64,000 nt of DNA from an uncultured Eubacteriales bacterium (GCA_900544975.1 UQXI01000004.1:1-64000), one strand, 5' to 3'. Positions 1-9,446 are shown, counted from the first letter of the stretch. The notes: generated by a model not told the origin, from the sequence alone. Numbers and translations are program-made.

Positions 1-1234
1 AGAGCTGGTGGCCGTCGTAAGCGTCTAGGAAAACCTGCTCCACCCGGATATGGTCTGGTTGCTCTTCTTGGTCAGGGTATGTATACAGCTCTGCGTGCCA
101 GGCGGGAACCAAGGTGAAGTTTTTGCTCTCCTCGTGGTATATGGGAATGTAGCATAGTTCCAACTTCTGCACAGAGTCTGGCTTTACAATGACCTTTCCG
201 GCGTAGAGAGATGCCAAGGCTTCCCGAGCCTCCTGGAAGGTGAGGACGGTTTTGGGCGTTCCCTCTGCTTCAAAATTCAGATATGCGCCAGTGCCAATTT
301 GTGCGTAGGTGAAGCCGTCCTGCTCCAGCAGCAAGTGACAGACGGGCCCGATCATCGTAAATGGAGGATTCTCACCATCCATTTTCCCCATTGTAGCACT
401 GCTGGTGCCATCAGAAAGCCCCACTTGGTCATCATAAAGGGGAATGCCCTCATAGGTAAATCGGACAATGATATAATAGCACTCGTCTTCTTTGGCGTAC
501 TGCTTGTACATCATGGTGGTGCCCTCTTTCACTTGGCCAGAAGGGGTCGTTGATGGAGGGATCAATTCAAACCGGCCGGCCGCATACATATCATCAGCGA
601 CGGTTTGGAGGGTTTCCAAGTCAATGGTATAAATGGTGAATTCTAAGTTGTCCACCGGCAGACCGAGGTTCCTCAAAAATTCCTTGGTCTTCGTTTTGGC
701 ATCCTCACAGCTTAGGAAATCCAGGTCCATGCCTTGCTGAAAGCGATCTGAGGTATAGACATGGCTGGGGATTGTCTCTTTATCTGGCAAAATAAAGGTT
801 TGACGGATGCAGCTATTTTCAAAAGTACTAAAAGAAAGGGAAAATGAAACGCTGTTGCCTTCGCCATCCATGTCAATGGAAAAAGATGCGGCGCCATCCT
901 TTCCTGCCCGGTAAGAATGATCGGACCAAGTGGCGGAAAAATAGGAATCAGGGTAAGTTCCTGTATCATGCGTATTATCGGTATTGGGAAGATTTGCGTT
1001 TTCCATAAAAGTTCTTGCTGCGTCTTCCAAGGTTGTTTCAGATACATGGACAGAGTGACCTGATAGGATAGGTAATTTCTTCAATTCGGGCATGGTTTCT
1101 GCAGGTATCTGCCAGCTCAAAACTGTATCAACGTCTACCGGTTGTATACTTTTTGTCTCATGGCTACAACTGAGTAGTAAGGATAAAATAACAAATACTA
1201 AAGTAGCACTGCACAGTTTTTTAGAATTATTCAT
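1..1234 (-). CDS. Predicted lipoprotein, C-terminus beyond the left edge
   Basis: An open frame runs from the edge to an ATG at 1234, about 411 codons. The product starts MNNSKKLCSATL, continues with a hydrophobic stretch and a lipobox ending LLLSC (Cys 23), so it should be exported and lipid-anchored outside the membrane. ATG 1234 is preferred because GAGGT lies six bases upstream; an in-frame ATG at 1240 touches that site. No catalytic motif is visible. Late segments such as VPAWHAEL and VFLDAYDG recall two-lobed PepSY/YycI-like extracytoplasmic proteins, but this is only a resemblance. Its promoter region carries a long palindrome (1254-1290), which suggests control by a dedicated repressor. 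Function unknown. Confidence 0.8.
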   Translation of the reverse strand, partial: MNNSKKLCSATLVFVILSLLLSCSHETKSIQPVDVDTVLSWQIPAETMPELKKLPILSGHSVHVSETTLEDAARTFMENANLPNTDNTHDTGTYPDSYFSATWSDHSYRAGKDGAASFSIDMDGEGNSVSFSLSFSTFENSCIRQTFILPDKETIPSHVYTSDRFQQGMDLDFLSCEDAKTKTKEFLRNLGLPVDNLEFTIYTIDLETLQTVADDMYAAGRFELIPPSTTPSGQVKEGTTMMYKQYAKEDECYYIIVRFTYEGIPLYDDQVGLSDGTSSATMGKMDGENPPFTMIGPVCHLLLEQDGFTYAQIGTGAYLNFEAEGTPKTVLTFQEAREALASLYAGKVIVKPDSVQKLELCYIPIYHEESKNFTLVPAWHAELYTYPDQEEQPDHIRVEQVFLDAYDGHQL

Positions 1235-1253
1235 TTTCATACCTCAATCTATA

Positions 1254-1290
1254 CTAGTGTAGTTTGCGAGTATATTGCAAACTACACTAG
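1254..1290. promoter_or_regulatory. Perfect 14-bp inverted repeat, operator-like
   Basis: The arms CTAGTGTAGTTTGC (1254-1267) and GCAAACTACACTAG (1277-1290) are exact reverse complements separated by nine bases. The element ends about 20 bases before the lipoprotein start. A possible minus-strand promoter overlaps it (TTGCAA in the right arm, TAGTAT just past the left arm, about 18 bases apart). No T-tract follows on either strand, so a terminator is unlikely. ACTACA/TGTAGT half-sites resemble those of BlaI/MecI-type repressors, which is inference; no such regulator is present in the window. Confidence 0.6.
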
Positions 1291-1891
1291 AAAATGTGTA
1301 AAATCTACGCAAGATATGGCATTGTGGCATTCAAGTTCCTTTTATACTGACTGTACTTTCGTACGATGACTCGATGGCTAATGAAAAGTATGGGCACATT
1401 CTCACAGCTATGTATAGGGAAGTGCTGTTCATTGTAGTGCGGGAGCTGTAAGAATGTTTTATCAACACATACGCAGTGTCTCCTTGCTCTGCAGCGCAAA
1501 TATTCACCGTGCATGTAGCTGATCAAAACGGAAGGGTTACTACGAGAAAATCTGTGTTTTCTGCCGAAGGGTACTGCTGCATTGCGATTCTGTGCATCAT
1601 ACTCTAGAACAAGGGTAGCATATATTCTTGTGTTAGTCAACACATTTTTTGGTGAAATGTGCAAAAGATGGGAGAAATTGGGGCTGCGTCTGGTAACTTC
1701 TTCTATTCCTTGAAAAATCCTTCGTCACCGAGGCATGTCGAGGTTGAGTGGTCAGCTCTGCAGGGAGAAATCTACCAACTTGCCAGGATCTACGGTGCCT
1801 TTGTTATGGAAAACCACCTCGCCCCATGCATGCCTGCAGCATGATACTTGGGACAAGGTGGTCTTTGCATGTGATGAGATATCGCGATTGG
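1291..1891. other. Intergenic stretch without a supported gene
   Basis: About 600 bases with short open frames on both strands. None has a ribosome binding site together with a recognisable product. The longest is on the minus strand (1305-1664); it has no Shine-Dalgarno and an atypical composition rich in Arg, Cys and His. The part before about 1700 is more AT-rich than its neighbours and may be decayed coding DNA. Confidence 0.5.
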
Positions 1892-3193
1892 TTACCGGAT
1901 ATCTTCGCTGTCGAAGGGGTCGCCGCATTCCGGGCAGAATTTGGGGGGATGCTTTGGGTCCTCTGGCTCCCAGCCGCATTTGTCGCAGCGGTACAGGGGG
2001 GCGCCACTGGGCTTGGGTTTGCCGCATTCGGTGCAGAACTTTCCGCGATTCACCGCGCCGCAGCTGCAGGTCCAGCCAGTGGGGCGCGGGCTGCCGCATT
2101 CCGTACAGAATTTGCCGGAGTTCTGCGCGCCACAGGAACAGGTCCAGGAAGCCGGAGCGGCGGGTGTAGGCTCCGCAGCCTGAGGACGGCCGCCCATTTG
2201 GTATAGCTGTTGGGGATTCATACTGCCAGCGGCAGAGGCCATGTTGAGGCCCATGAAGCCCAGCATGGCGCCGCCCTCGTTTTTGGCGGCGGATTTCATC
2301 GCCTCACCTTGGGCGCCAACCAGAGTGGCAGCGGCCATTGTGGGATCCCGCATCACAGCAGTGCGCTGGAGCTCCTTGATCATCGCCTCGTCTTCCGGAG
2401 AAGCGTTCACGGAATTGATTCCAAAAGATGAGACGGTGAGCCCCCGTAGATTTTGCCATTTCTGGGATAGGGCCTGATTCAGGAAACCGGCAATCTCACC
2501 AGCATGACCCGGCAATGCGCTGTAGCGGACGCCCTGTGCAGATACGGCGGCAAAGGCGGGCTGCAGAGCCGTGAGGAGCTCTGCGCGCAGCATACTGTCA
2601 ATTTCACTGCGACGGTACACATCGGATACGTTGCCACAGACATTTTTGTAAAACAGGAGGGGGTCTGCAATCCGATAAGAGAACTCCCCGTTGCAGCGGA
2701 TGGAAATGTCCACATCCAGGCCAATGTTCCGGTCTACCACCCGGAAGGGGATGGGATTGGTGGTACCGTATTTGTTGCCCACAATTTCTTTGGTGTTGAA
2801 GTAGTAGACTCGCTGGTCCATGGCGGTGTCTCCGCCGAAGCCGAATCGCTTGCCCAGAGTAGCAAAGGAGCCCAATAAGCCCTTGCCTAACCCGCCATAA
2901 AATACAGAGGGCTCGGTACCGCTGTCATAGAGGAATTCGCCGGCTTCCGCGCAAACTTCCACAATTTTTCCCTGCTCCACAATCAGCATACACTGACCTT
3001 CGTTCACAGCCAGAATGGAGCCGTTGGAAATGATATTTTCATCCCCCTTGGTATTGCTAGAGCGCCGGGAAGTACGCTTTTTGCCTTTGGCTGCCAGAAC
3101 ACCGGCTTCCAGGGCATCGCAATAGAAGTAATCTCTCCACTGATCGGCCAGAACGCCGCCCAAGGCGCCTGCGCCTGCTTTCAATAAACCCAT
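1892..3193 (-). CDS. SPFH-domain protein with C-terminal zinc ribbons (YdjI-like)
   Basis: The 433-residue product has an SPFH/virion-core-like region over roughly residues 30-330, a hydrophobic Met/Gly/Ala linker, then three zinc ribbons: WTCSCG...FCTECG at 350-367, a near copy at 374-391, and YRCDKCG...KFCPEC at 401-423. The family (B. subtilis YdjI) forms membrane-associated scaffolds recruited by the YdjG and YdjH membrane proteins. Here the two upstream genes on the same strand are a TPM-domain protein and a zinc-ribbon membrane protein, so the whole module is present apart from the PspA homologue. AAGGAG stands before the ATG. The duplicated CSCG ribbon is unusual and probably arose by tandem duplication. 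Confidence 0.85.
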   Translation of the reverse strand: MGLLKAGAGALGGVLADQWRDYFYCDALEAGVLAAKGKKRTSRRSSNTKGDENIISNGSILAVNEGQCMLIVEQGKIVEVCAEAGEFLYDSGTEPSVFYGGLGKGLLGSFATLGKRFGFGGDTAMDQRVYYFNTKEIVGNKYGTTNPIPFRVVDRNIGLDVDISIRCNGEFSYRIADPLLFYKNVCGNVSDVYRRSEIDSMLRAELLTALQPAFAAVSAQGVRYSALPGHAGEIAGFLNQALSQKWQNLRGLTVSSFGINSVNASPEDEAMIKELQRTAVMRDPTMAAATLVGAQGEAMKSAAKNEGGAMLGFMGLNMASAAGSMNPQQLYQMGGRPQAAEPTPAAPASWTCSCGAQNSGKFCTECGSPRPTGWTCSCGAVNRGKFCTECGKPKPSGAPLYRCDKCGWEPEDPKHPPKFCPECGDPFDSEDIR

Positions 3194-3214
3194 CTCGTTT
3201 CTCCTTTTTGGTAC

Positions 3215-4006
3215 TTAAAATTTTCCGTGGCTTCCGCCGTGGCGGGCGCCGCCGCTGCTGCGGTGGGTGGAGGAGGAGCCGCCGTGGTAGTTGCCGCTGT
3301 GCTCCGAGGTTTGCCGCTTGACTCGGGAGGTGCGGCTGTATAAATAGATATCCCGCTGCAAAGTCAGCTGGAAGCTGTTGGGGACCACATAATCTCCCGC
3401 ATATCGCTGGGGCCTGGCTGTGTGCATCTGCCGCCGCAGCACCAGGAGTACCATCCCACCTGCCAGCCCGCCAAGGAGCAGAGACACCAGCAAAGTGAGA
3501 AGCAGGCGGTTCCAGGAAAAACCCGATTCCTCCGGTAGGGGAGCGTCCAGAATTCGGTCCAGGGTTCGCAGATAATTTTGAAACGCGGTGCTGTAGCTGT
3601 CTTGTGCCAGGGAGGGCAGGAGCGCATCCTCCAATCGCGCTAGATCCTGATCTGTGACCCAGGTAATTGCCTCACCGCAGGTGCTGATGGCCCAGTCCCG
3701 GTTTTCCATGGAAATGAGGAGGAGAATGCCGCTGTGGTCGCTGCCCATCCCATAGCCCATTTCGTCGTAATAGTCGTCTGCATACGCCTCTGGGTCCTTC
3801 CCATTCAAAGAGAAGACGGTGAGAATGACCACATCCATCTGGTACCGGTCCCGAATGGCTGCCGCTTGGTCAGCGAGGCTCTGGGTCTGCCGAGCGGAGA
3901 GAAGATTTGCTTCATCGATCACCAGGGGAAGCGCTGCACTGGAAACCACAGGCAAAGCGCTCGCCAGCAAGATCAGAAGAAGAAACAGGGAAATCCATCG
4001 TTTCAT
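3215..4006 (-). CDS. TPM-domain membrane protein (YdjH/YgcG-like)
   Basis: The 263-residue product has a signal peptide (residues 1 to about 24), an extracytoplasmic TPM domain (about 30-150, including VIDEANLLS near its start), one transmembrane helix (about 167-190) and a cytoplasmic tail rich in Gly, Ser and His that ends GGSHGKF. ATG 4006 is chosen because AAAGGAGGGG precedes it at good spacing and a signal peptide follows at once; the frame is open further upstream but overlaps the next gene. TPM proteins include photosystem II repair factors and YdjH, a membrane partner of SPFH proteins. Its gene lies 21 bases from the SPFH gene, consistent with co-transcription. Confidence 0.85.
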   Translation of the reverse strand: MKRWISLFLLLILLASALPVVSSAALPLVIDEANLLSARQTQSLADQAAAIRDRYQMDVVILTVFSLNGKDPEAYADDYYDEMGYGMGSDHSGILLLISMENRDWAISTCGEAITWVTDQDLARLEDALLPSLAQDSYSTAFQNYLRTLDRILDAPLPEESGFSWNRLLLTLLVSLLLGGLAGGMVLLVLRRQMHTARPQRYAGDYVVPNSFQLTLQRDIYLYSRTSRVKRQTSEHSGNYHGGSSSTHRSSGGARHGGSHGKF

Positions 4007-4020
4007 CCCAATCCCCTCCT

Positions 4021-5097
4021 TTATAGAAGCTGGAACAGGAGACCAGCCAGGGTGGCGGCGGCAGTCACCCCGCCGCAGACTGCCCCAAACCAGGCCCAGC
4101 TGCGGCTTTTGGAAATGGGAAGCTCTCCCACCAGCTTGCCGGTTTGACCGTTCATCATAAAGGTATAACGTTTGCCTTGATAGGCGGAGTGGAGGACCCA
4201 AACTGGCAGCAACATATATTGTACCTGTCCGCCATGGACCTGGACGGATTTGTGCTCTGGGACGATCGTGGCGAAGCCGGGGGTGGTGTCAGCCAACCGG
4301 GCTTCTGCGGTGGCCCGGATGCGGGCGTTGGCAATGGGCTGGCACTCTTGGCTGGAGACGTCGTATTTGTCAGCCAGATACCCAGAGAGATAGGCCATAT
4401 CAAAAGGAACGGCCTGGCTGTAGTCGTAAGGCTCTATGGCCTCCATCCAGGTGTTGTCCATATTCCGAGAGCCGTCCACCGGCACGCCCCTGCACTGCAG
4501 ATTCCCGCCCCGCTGGAGCAGGAAGTGATCGGTCCGGGTGTAGCTGTACTTGGAGTCTGCCCAGTGATGAATCCGGGTGGCCCGATAGCGAGCGGTGGCG
4601 TCCACGCCGCCATCAAAGATCCAAAAGGGTACATACATCCCTGTGATCTTCTCCAGCTGCTGGGTGGTGACATAGTGCTTGGGCAGCAGACGTTTTCCAT
4701 GGCAGAAGCGTTGGAAGGCCTCCTGCGCCTCTTCCCGCCGCAGCTGGAAGGGGATGATCCGGTCCGGGCGGAGAGAATCCGAAACCCGCCCGGGCAGGAT
4801 GGCCGGGCTTCCACAATAGGGGCAGAAGGTGGCTGCGGTCGTGGCCTCCGTCAGAATTTCTCCGCCGCAGGAGGGACAGTGAAATGCTTGCATGGATTCT
4901 TGATCTGCTTGGGTCCAGGCTCTGGAATCGTTGGTCCAGTCAAATGTATCAGGTTCTGCTTTGGCGGAAGCCTGACAGGCCTCCAGGGCTTCCAACGTAA
5001 ATGTATTTTCGCAGTATTCACATCGCATCTGCTGCTCTTCTGCGCCGAATTGCAATGCAGCGCCACAGCAGGGACATTTATATTCTGTTACGCACAA
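4021..5097 (-). CDS. Zinc-ribbon, C-terminally anchored membrane protein (YdjG-like)
   Basis: The 358-residue product has an N-terminal zinc ribbon (Cys 8, 10/11, 26, 29) and a second one (Cys 74, 77, 92, 95), a beta-rich middle region, and a single C-terminal transmembrane helix (about 335-357). The start is a TTG at 5097, supported by AAAGGAG eight bases upstream; upstream codons in frame overlap the MATE gene and look non-coding. Domain order and position match YdjG of the B. subtilis pspA-ydjGHI operon, which anchors the SPFH scaffold at the membrane. Orthology is inferred from architecture and context. Confidence 0.8.
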   Translation of the reverse strand: MCVTEYKCPCCGAALQFGAEEQQMRCEYCENTFTLEALEACQASAKAEPDTFDWTNDSRAWTQADQESMQAFHCPSCGGEILTEATTAATFCPYCGSPAILPGRVSDSLRPDRIIPFQLRREEAQEAFQRFCHGKRLLPKHYVTTQQLEKITGMYVPFWIFDGGVDATARYRATRIHHWADSKYSYTRTDHFLLQRGGNLQCRGVPVDGSRNMDNTWMEAIEPYDYSQAVPFDMAYLSGYLADKYDVSSQECQPIANARIRATAEARLADTTPGFATIVPEHKSVQVHGGQVQYMLLPVWVLHSAYQGKRYTFMMNGQTGKLVGELPISKSRSWAWFGAVCGGVTAAATLAGLLFQLL

Positions 5098-5116
5098 AGG
5101 GAGACGCTCCTTTCTG

Positions 5117-6499
5117 TCATGGGGTGAGTCGCCGTTCCTCCCGCTGCATTTCCCGCAAGAGCTGCAGCTGCAAAGGAATTGCCAGAAGGCAGGAGATGAT
5201 GTCAGCAATGGGCTGGGCTAGCTGAATACCGAGAATGCCAATGCAGTGCGGCAAGATGAGCACGAATGGAATGAGGAAGATGCCCTGCCGGGCGATGCCC
5301 AGAATGGAAGCCCGGACGGCCTTGCCCATGGTCTGCATCATCATGTTGCTGATGATGAGCCAGCCAAAAAAGGGGAAGGTCAGGCATTGCAGCCGTAGGG
5401 CGCGTGCCCCAATTTCCACCACCTGCGGGTCACCCTTTCGGAACAGTTCGACAAAGCCGGGAGCCAAGAGCCATTCCACAGCGGAGACCACAATCAGGAA
5501 CACCGTGGAAACTTGGACACAAAACCAGAATCCCTGCCGGACGCGCTGGTAGATCCGGGCTCCGTAGTTGTAGCCGCAGACAGGCTGGAAGCCCTGTCCA
5601 AAGCCTATGATCACGGAGTTGGTGAAATTCGCAATCCGGGAGACAATGGCCATGGCGGCGATGGCCGCATCCCCATAAGGTTTGGCGGCGATGTTGAGGC
5701 AGATGGTGGCCAGACTGGCGACGCCCTGCCGCAGCAGCGAGGGGAGGCCGCCGTTCACGATTTTCCGGTAGAGGGCGCCAGAGAACCTAAAATTGCGGAG
5801 ACGGATTTTCACAATTCCCGCATGGTTGCATTGGTAAAACAAAATCAAAAAACCAACCAACTGGCTGATGATGGTCGCCCAGGCGGCGCCGCTGATGCCC
5901 AGATTGCACCCAAAAATTAGGATGGGATCCAGGAGGATGTTTAAAATGCCGCCGCTGGTGAGGCCAATCATGCCGTAAAAGGCGTTGCCTTGAAAGCGGA
6001 GTAAATTGTTGAGCACCAGGGAGGCGGTCATGTATGGAGCGCCCAGCAGAATGATGCGGATATAATCCATAGCATACGGGGCGATGGTTTCCGTAGAGCC
6101 CAAAAGCATGGTAAGAGGCTGGAGGAAGAGCAAGCCGAACACCAGAATCAGAACGCCACACAGGGCAGCGGAGAAGAAGCCTGTGGCAGCCAGCTGCTCC
6201 GCCCGCTTTTTTTCGCGGTGCCCCAGTTCCCGGGACATGTTGTTTCCGGCTCCCTGGCCGAAGAAGAAGCCGCAGGCTTGAATTACCGCCATCAGAGAAA
6301 AGGCAATGCCCACAGCGCCAGAGGCGCTGGTGGAGTTCAGTTTCCCAATAAAAAAGGTATCTGCCATGTTGTAAATGGTGGTAATCAGCATGCTGATGAT
6401 GGTGGGAACCGCCATTTTACAAATCAGGGGGCGGACGGGCGTCTGGGTCATCTGTTGAAATTTTTCTTCTGTACTGAGCTGCTTCATACAGGATCCCAC
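5117..6499 (-). CDS. MATE family efflux transporter
   Basis: A 460-residue protein with about twelve transmembrane helices in two related halves. The N-terminal IYNMADTFFIGKL segment is typical of MatE domains in Firmicutes. MATE pumps export cationic drugs or metabolites using a Na+ or H+ gradient. The start is uncertain: GTG 6499 lies two bases from AAAGG, while ATG 6487 (MKQLSTEEKF) is 14 bases from it; either gives a full-length pump. Its own promoter is visible at 6524-6552. The zinc-ribbon gene follows after 19 bases and may be read through. Confidence 0.9.
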   Translation of the reverse strand: MGSCMKQLSTEEKFQQMTQTPVRPLICKMAVPTIISMLITTIYNMADTFFIGKLNSTSASGAVGIAFSLMAVIQACGFFFGQGAGNNMSRELGHREKKRAEQLAATGFFSAALCGVLILVFGLLFLQPLTMLLGSTETIAPYAMDYIRIILLGAPYMTASLVLNNLLRFQGNAFYGMIGLTSGGILNILLDPILIFGCNLGISGAAWATIISQLVGFLILFYQCNHAGIVKIRLRNFRFSGALYRKIVNGGLPSLLRQGVASLATICLNIAAKPYGDAAIAAMAIVSRIANFTNSVIIGFGQGFQPVCGYNYGARIYQRVRQGFWFCVQVSTVFLIVVSAVEWLLAPGFVELFRKGDPQVVEIGARALRLQCLTFPFFGWLIISNMMMQTMGKAVRASILGIARQGIFLIPFVLILPHCIGILGIQLAQPIADIISCLLAIPLQLQLLREMQREERRLTP

Positions 6500-6523
6500 G
6501 ACCTTTCTTACCTATTTTCCTGT

Positions 6524-6552
6524 ATTATAGACCAAATCAACCTGAATGTCCA
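6524..6552 (-). promoter_or_regulatory. SigA-type promoter of the MATE gene
   Basis: On the minus strand TGGACA (6552-6547) and TATAAT (6529-6524) are separated by 17 bases, about 25 bases before the MATE start. It lies between the terminator of yfhO and the MATE gene. Confidence 0.7.
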
Positions 6553-6589
6553 GACTGCAAAAGCGCTTGATATGGGATGGCATGTGGGC

Positions 6590-6629
6590 AAAAAAGGACC
6601 TGCTGCAAAGCGTGCATGTTTGCAGCAGG
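6590..6629 (-). terminator. Rho-independent terminator of yfhO
   Basis: Arms 6599-6609 and 6619-6629 form a perfect 11-bp stem (CCTGCTGCAAA against its complement) with a nine-base loop. On the minus strand the stem is followed by TCC and six Ts. It lies about 100 bases past the yfhO stop. Confidence 0.8.
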
Positions 6630-6726
6630 CCGGAGAGCGATTCAAAAAGAACCCGTAGGGTGCGGCCTTCGGGACGCACCGACGTATATTCTCTCATTGC
6701 AGGAGCATGGTTGTGTGAATCAGAAG

Positions 6727-9414
6727 TCAGGGGTTTTGGAATTTCCCCCTTCGCCTGGGTAGATAAGCCAGGGCAGTGAGACCCAGGAATCCCGCCAGGG
6801 AAGCCAAAGACACGACAATGCCTTGCTGCAGAGCGGGATTGTGGTAGGAGAAGGTGATGGTATGCCAACCTGGTGTCAGACGCAGGCCCATCATGACGCC
6901 GCAGATGATCACAGGTTCGGCTTCCACGCCGTCCACGGTGACATGCCAATTTCCATTGGAGGGAATGGAGGTGTAAAGCAGGGAGGACTCCGGAACCTCA
7001 ACGGTACCAGTCAAAGATGTGTCGGTCATAGACTGGATTTCCATGGGGGATTGCTGTAAGAAATGGACGCCCTCTTGGAATACGGATTCGTCCAGCACAG
7101 CGGCGGTGATTTCCAGACGGCCGGTTTCGTTTGCTTTGCAGCGGAAGGCCACTTCAATCTCATCTCCGGAGTTGCACTTGCCCAGTGAGAGCATTTGATC
7201 CAGGCTCATGGTCTCTGTCAGGAGAGATTCTCCGTTTTTATAGACGGTAAAACTGTTCCGCTTGGAAGCCGAGAGATCCAGACAGACTTCACCGCCCTTG
7301 GGCACAGTGAAGGAAATGGACACGTCGCCGGTATCGGCTTCGGAGGTATAGCTGCAATAGCCACTGGCAACCCGCTGCGAGATGGCGATGCTCTCTGTAT
7401 CAGAGGAGGCGGTATACTGGTCAATCTGCTGGTATACCGGTGTATTCAGGCCGGTTGCAGACTGGAAGAGGAGATTCAGAAACTGGAAGCTGCCGGCAGA
7501 AGGGTCGTCGACAGACAGGGTGGCCAGCTCCTCCCGGGCCAGAAAGCCCAGGGGAAGGTAGGCAGTATTTTCCAGGAGTGTGACATTTCCCACGTTGTAG
7601 ATCGGCTGGAACAGATCACTATCCAAGACCTTCCCGTTTCGACTGATCATATATTTCAGGTTGAGGAACAGGGCAGCCACCGGCGAGGCCTCTTCAAAGC
7701 TGTATCGGTTGTAGGTTGGCTTGGCTCCATAGCCCAGTGCTGCCATGAATTTGGTAACGGACACGTTGACCGAGGAAGAGAACATGGTAATGCCGTTGTA
7801 CCCATTGAGGGCGTCATCGTTTAAGGTCTGGGTGTGGGTGCACTCTGCCCGGTAGTAGGGAGAATCTGCTTCCAGCTGCTTCATATATTCCACGACCCGT
7901 GCAGCATCCTCTTTGCCATGGGGATAATTGGAGATGTCCGTCCCGCCAAAGTGGATCCCAAAGACCACCACGGATGCGGCCAGTTCCAGCGCCATGACGC
8001 CAAGCAACGCCTGGGCAGTCAGGCGGTTGCGTTGTGTCTCTTTGTCCGTGAGGGGAATGATCTGGACGGTTGGTCCGTCCTCTTCCTCAATCTGGACTTT
8101 CTTCGGGTGCTTTTCAGCCAGGAGCAGCCCCCCATACAGAACACAGAAGCTCAGGTTATAGGCCAAAAACACAGGGTCCAACCGCTGGTCAGAGCAAGCC
8201 GCCAGCCCCAGGAAACACACCATAGACAGGGCCACCTGCCACCGGGGCCGCTTTTCCAGCCCATATCCCCGGTATCCCATCACCAGCACCACGAAGGAGA
8301 ACAGGAAACTGAACCGATAGGGGATCATGTTGGTGAAGTGGAAGCCGTGCCAAATGTAATCAAGCTGCCGGAGGATGAAGCTGAGCATGAAGAATATCAG
8401 CATTCCCAAGGTGCACAGCTTTTCCCGCAGGCGAACCTGCTTGGAGGCAAAGAGCTGAACCAGAAACATGAGAGGCAGGATGCCACAGTACAGATTGGGC
8501 AACCCCTCTTTGAAGGTAGGCTCCAGCCCACCGGCCGTGTTGCCGGCCACCTTGCGCATGGCTTCCAAGAGGCCGGTGATGGAAGCTTCGCTGGCGATAT
8601 TCAGGCTGAAGGTAGTTGGAAATTCATTGGCGCTGGAGTTGGTGGCCCTCAGTCCCACATAGGCTGGCCACTCCAGGAAAGCAGTCATCGCAATGGCCAG
8701 GAGAGAAAACAGGAACATGGCGCCCAGATCGCCCAAAAACCGGCGGAAGCCTTGACCATAGCAAATCTCATAGACAAAAAAGCACAGGGCCACGAAGATG
8801 CAGGTAAAAAAGCCAATGTAATAATTGCTGGCTATGGAGAGAAACAGGGTGACTGTATAGAGAAAAAAGCGCCTCTTGCGCAGGAGGCTGACCATGCCCA
8901 AGATGACCAAAGGGAGCAAGGCGAAGGTATCCAGCCACATAATGTTCCACTGATACCCCAGAGCCCAGGCGCACAGCGCATAGGAGCAGGAAAAGAGCAC
9001 CGTGGACCAATCCCGCCGATGGAAGATCCCATCCAGAAACACGCCAAAAAACAGCCCAGCCAGACCTAGCTTCACGGGTACCAGCATAGAAAAAAATCCC
9101 AGCAGCATCCCCTCCGGCACCAGCACAGAGAGCAAATTCAAGGGGGAGGCCAGATAGTAGGCAATGAGACCCAGGTAATCGACGCCCAGCCCCAGGCTCC
9201 AGTTGTACACCAGAGAGCCACCGGACCGAAGTACCCGCCGGAACTCCACGAAGAAGGGGTAATACTGGTGATACATGTCGGAGTATAAGATTGAAGAGTT
9301 CCCAAAGGGAGAAAAGCGGCTCACCAGCATGACCAGGCTGTATCCCAAAAAAGGCAGCAGGAATGCCAGAGCCAGAAATTTCTTCCTGGACTGGTCAGAT
9401 TGAATTTGTTTCAT
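6727..9414 (-). CDS. yfhO: YfhO family polytopic membrane protein
   Basis: The 895-residue protein has roughly a dozen N-terminal transmembrane helices, a large extracytoplasmic region (about residues 450-860) and one last helix before PRRRGKFQNP. The segment FGNSSILYSDMYHQYYPFF near the start is typical of YfhO proteins. Members in Bacillus and Listeria act as GT-C-fold glycosyltransferases that put sugars on lipoteichoic or wall teichoic acid outside the membrane. That substrate is not proven here. A separate surface-polymer acylation cluster follows, so this part of the chromosome is devoted to the cell envelope. The gene has its own promoter and terminator. Confidence 0.85.
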   Translation of the reverse strand: MKQIQSDQSRKKFLALAFLLPFLGYSLVMLVSRFSPFGNSSILYSDMYHQYYPFFVEFRRVLRSGGSLVYNWSLGLGVDYLGLIAYYLASPLNLLSVLVPEGMLLGFFSMLVPVKLGLAGLFFGVFLDGIFHRRDWSTVLFSCSYALCAWALGYQWNIMWLDTFALLPLVILGMVSLLRKRRFFLYTVTLFLSIASNYYIGFFTCIFVALCFFVYEICYGQGFRRFLGDLGAMFLFSLLAIAMTAFLEWPAYVGLRATNSSANEFPTTFSLNIASEASITGLLEAMRKVAGNTAGGLEPTFKEGLPNLYCGILPLMFLVQLFASKQVRLREKLCTLGMLIFFMLSFILRQLDYIWHGFHFTNMIPYRFSFLFSFVVLVMGYRGYGLEKRPRWQVALSMVCFLGLAACSDQRLDPVFLAYNLSFCVLYGGLLLAEKHPKKVQIEEEDGPTVQIIPLTDKETQRNRLTAQALLGVMALELAASVVVFGIHFGGTDISNYPHGKEDAARVVEYMKQLEADSPYYRAECTHTQTLNDDALNGYNGITMFSSSVNVSVTKFMAALGYGAKPTYNRYSFEEASPVAALFLNLKYMISRNGKVLDSDLFQPIYNVGNVTLLENTAYLPLGFLAREELATLSVDDPSAGSFQFLNLLFQSATGLNTPVYQQIDQYTASSDTESIAISQRVASGYCSYTSEADTGDVSISFTVPKGGEVCLDLSASKRNSFTVYKNGESLLTETMSLDQMLSLGKCNSGDEIEVAFRCKANETGRLEITAAVLDESVFQEGVHFLQQSPMEIQSMTDTSLTGTVEVPESSLLYTSIPSNGNWHVTVDGVEAEPVIICGVMMGLRLTPGWHTITFSYHNPALQQGIVVSLASLAGFLGLTALAYLPRRRGKFQNP

Positions 9415-9446
9415 GAAACACCATCCTTTGCCAAAGGCTTGCCCAC

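Noticed and set aside
1305..1664. 119-codon minus-strand frame upstream of the lipoprotein
   Set aside because: No Shine-Dalgarno, atypical composition, no similarity to known families that I can see; left as unassigned intergenic DNA.
7834..9069. 411-codon plus-strand frame opposite yfhO
   Set aside because: Gln, Glu and His-rich antisense shadow without a start site; the minus-strand membrane protein explains the region.
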